A stretch of DNA of 6,558 bases from an uncultured Planctomycetota bacterium (GTDB lineage Bacteria; Planctomycetota; Planctomycetia; Pirellulales; Thermoguttaceae). The notes beneath the pieces were generated by a model, which searched no databases, was not told the origin of the DNA, and was given only the letters and a program-made list of their open reading frames with translations. The translations under genes and the position numbers were made by a program. Location of the stretch: assembly GCA_902797455.1 (NCBI GenBank), contig CADBTE010000416.1:1-6558 (forward strand), given 5' to 3'. Position 1 is the first letter of the stretch. Each line of letters begins with the position of its first letter. Of the stretch, positions 6,098 through 6,558 are shown one piece after another.

Positions 6098-6113
6098 CGG
6101 TACGACCGTACCG
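6098..6113. other. Short perfect hairpin after the 82-residue protein gene
   Basis: CGGTAC (6098-6103) and GTACCG (6108-6113) pair perfectly around a 4-nt loop, starting 16 nt after the stop codon at 6130. On the minus strand no T run follows, so it is not a standard intrinsic terminator for that gene. On the plus strand T6 follows a few bases later, but no plus-strand gene is present. It may stabilise the transcript end. The remaining gap (5977-6129) holds no recognisable gene. Confidence 0.4.
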
Positions 6114-6129
6114 AGCCGTTTTTTCGGGA

Positions 6130-6378
6130 TCAGAGTTTCCCCTCGAGGAATTTTGCCAGAAAGACGGGGTCTTCCCTTTCCAGAATCTGATTGATTTTCG
6201 CCTGGGGAACCTTCATGTTCTTCAGGGCCGCCTCGACCCGTTTCCACAGTCTCGGTTTTTTCTTCTCGTCGGCCAGGTAGAGCTCTGTCACCAGTTCGGA
6301 GAGCTTTTGGAGCATGATGCTGTCTTGGTTCTGGTAGTAGCGCTTGATGACATTATTTTGATATTCGGTTCGTTCCAT
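6130..6378 (-). CDS. Small 82-residue hypothetical protein, charged and helical
   Basis: The product begins MERTEYQNNVIKRYYQNQDS and is rich in Lys, Glu, Leu and Gln, with no signal peptide or membrane segment, so it is likely cytoplasmic and mostly alpha-helical. Regularly spaced Leu/Val/Ile in residues 21-36 (IMLQKLSELVTELYLA), a Lys/Arg cluster (39-47), and a C-terminal EREDPVFLAKFLEGKL give it the look of a real conserved protein. From memory, planctomycete genomes carry similar short hypothetical proteins with an N-terminal 'IKRYY' and a 'LSELVTELYLA' segment; the function is unknown. The frame is open all the way to the right edge, but the upstream residues look non-coding (Arg-rich, with Cys and Trp) and are crossed by a terminator hairpin, so the ATG at 6378 is chosen. 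The Shine-Dalgarno sequence is weak (AGAG, 7 nt upstream). The gene lies 164 nt ahead of the exoribonuclease gene; a role in RNA metabolism would be guesswork. Confidence 0.7.
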   Translation of the reverse strand: MERTEYQNNVIKRYYQNQDSIMLQKLSELVTELYLADEKKKPRLWKRVEAALKNMKVPQAKINQILEREDPVFLAKFLEGKL

Positions 6379-6448
6379 CGGAAGTCTCTTCTTTCTGGGA
6401 ATGTCTGTGAATCCGGCCCTAAGGGAGCGCTTATCGGCTCTGTTGTCT

Positions 6449-6454
6449 ATTTTA
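6449..6454 (-). promoter_or_regulatory. Candidate -10 element for the 82-residue protein gene
   Basis: Minus-strand TAAAAT, within TGTAAAATAG, matches the -10 consensus at 5 of 6 bases and predicts a leader of about 60 nt. It lies between the terminator at 6496-6516 and the gene start. No good -35 hexamer is seen, so confidence is low. Confidence 0.35.
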
Positions 6455-6484
6455 CACCAATAATGGGTGCCCGGCCGTGAAAAA

Positions 6485-6516
6485 CCCAAAAGAAGACCCC
6501 GGCTTTCCGCCGGGGT
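6485..6516 (-). terminator. Terminator of an unseen minus-strand gene beyond the right edge
   Basis: Bases 6496-6503 and 6509-6516 form an 8-bp GC-rich stem with a 5-nt loop. On the minus strand it is followed by CTTCTTTT and, three G's later, TTTTT. A second small hairpin, CCGCGT/ACGCGG (6520-6525 with 6534-6539), precedes it. Its orientation implies a gene ending just outside the window. On the plus strand only TTT follows, so the minus direction is preferred. Confidence 0.65.
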
Positions 6517-6558
6517 TTCCCGCGTTTCTTCACACGCGGCGCGGGGTTTTGGAGCTTC

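Noticed and set aside
6379..6489. N-terminal extension of the 82-residue protein to a TTG at 6489 or beyond the right edge
   Set aside because: The added residues look non-coding, no ribosome binding site is present at the TTG, and the frame runs back through a terminator hairpin.

Overview
This window comes from a moderately GC-rich bacterial genome, most likely a member of the Planctomycetota. That assignment is inferred from gene content: two adjacent secreted proteins of the DUF1080 / 3-keto-disaccharide hydrolase type, a large exported protein with a Cys/Gly-rich middle and a planctomycete-style predicted barrel ending in an 'MFDVADNSTFL' tail, and a small conserved-looking soluble protein. 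No mobile element, CRISPR array, tRNA or rRNA was seen. All six genes supported here lie on the minus strand. The many long plus-strand open frames are antisense shadows of these genes.

Read in the direction of transcription (right to left), the layout is as follows. A hairpin with a T-rich tail near 6496-6516 probably ends a gene lying beyond the right edge. Next come an 82-residue protein of unknown function (6130-6378), a YhaM-type OB-fold/HD 3'-5' exoribonuclease (4991-5965) and, 53 nt further on, a six-helix LysE/RhtB-type exporter (4317-4937) whose stop codon lies inside its own terminator hairpin. A roughly 200-nt leader then precedes the 650-residue exported Cys-rich barrel-like protein (2159-4111), which is closed by a strong intrinsic terminator at 2083-2116. 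After a structured intergenic stretch comes an exported protein with two tandem DUF1080 domains (614-1921). Last is the N-terminal part of a second exported DUF1080-type protein (489 to the left edge), which runs out of the window.

Functionally the window looks like three units. The right-hand unit is housekeeping: RNA turnover plus an exporter, possibly co-transcribed. The middle unit is a single cell-envelope gene. The left-hand unit is a pair of secreted sugar-active proteins that may share transcription. I found no strong evidence of a new multi-gene system. The most unusual item is the Cys/Gly-rich insert in the barrel-like protein: 16 cysteines within 84 residues, encoded partly by recognisable 18-bp and 24-bp tandem units.
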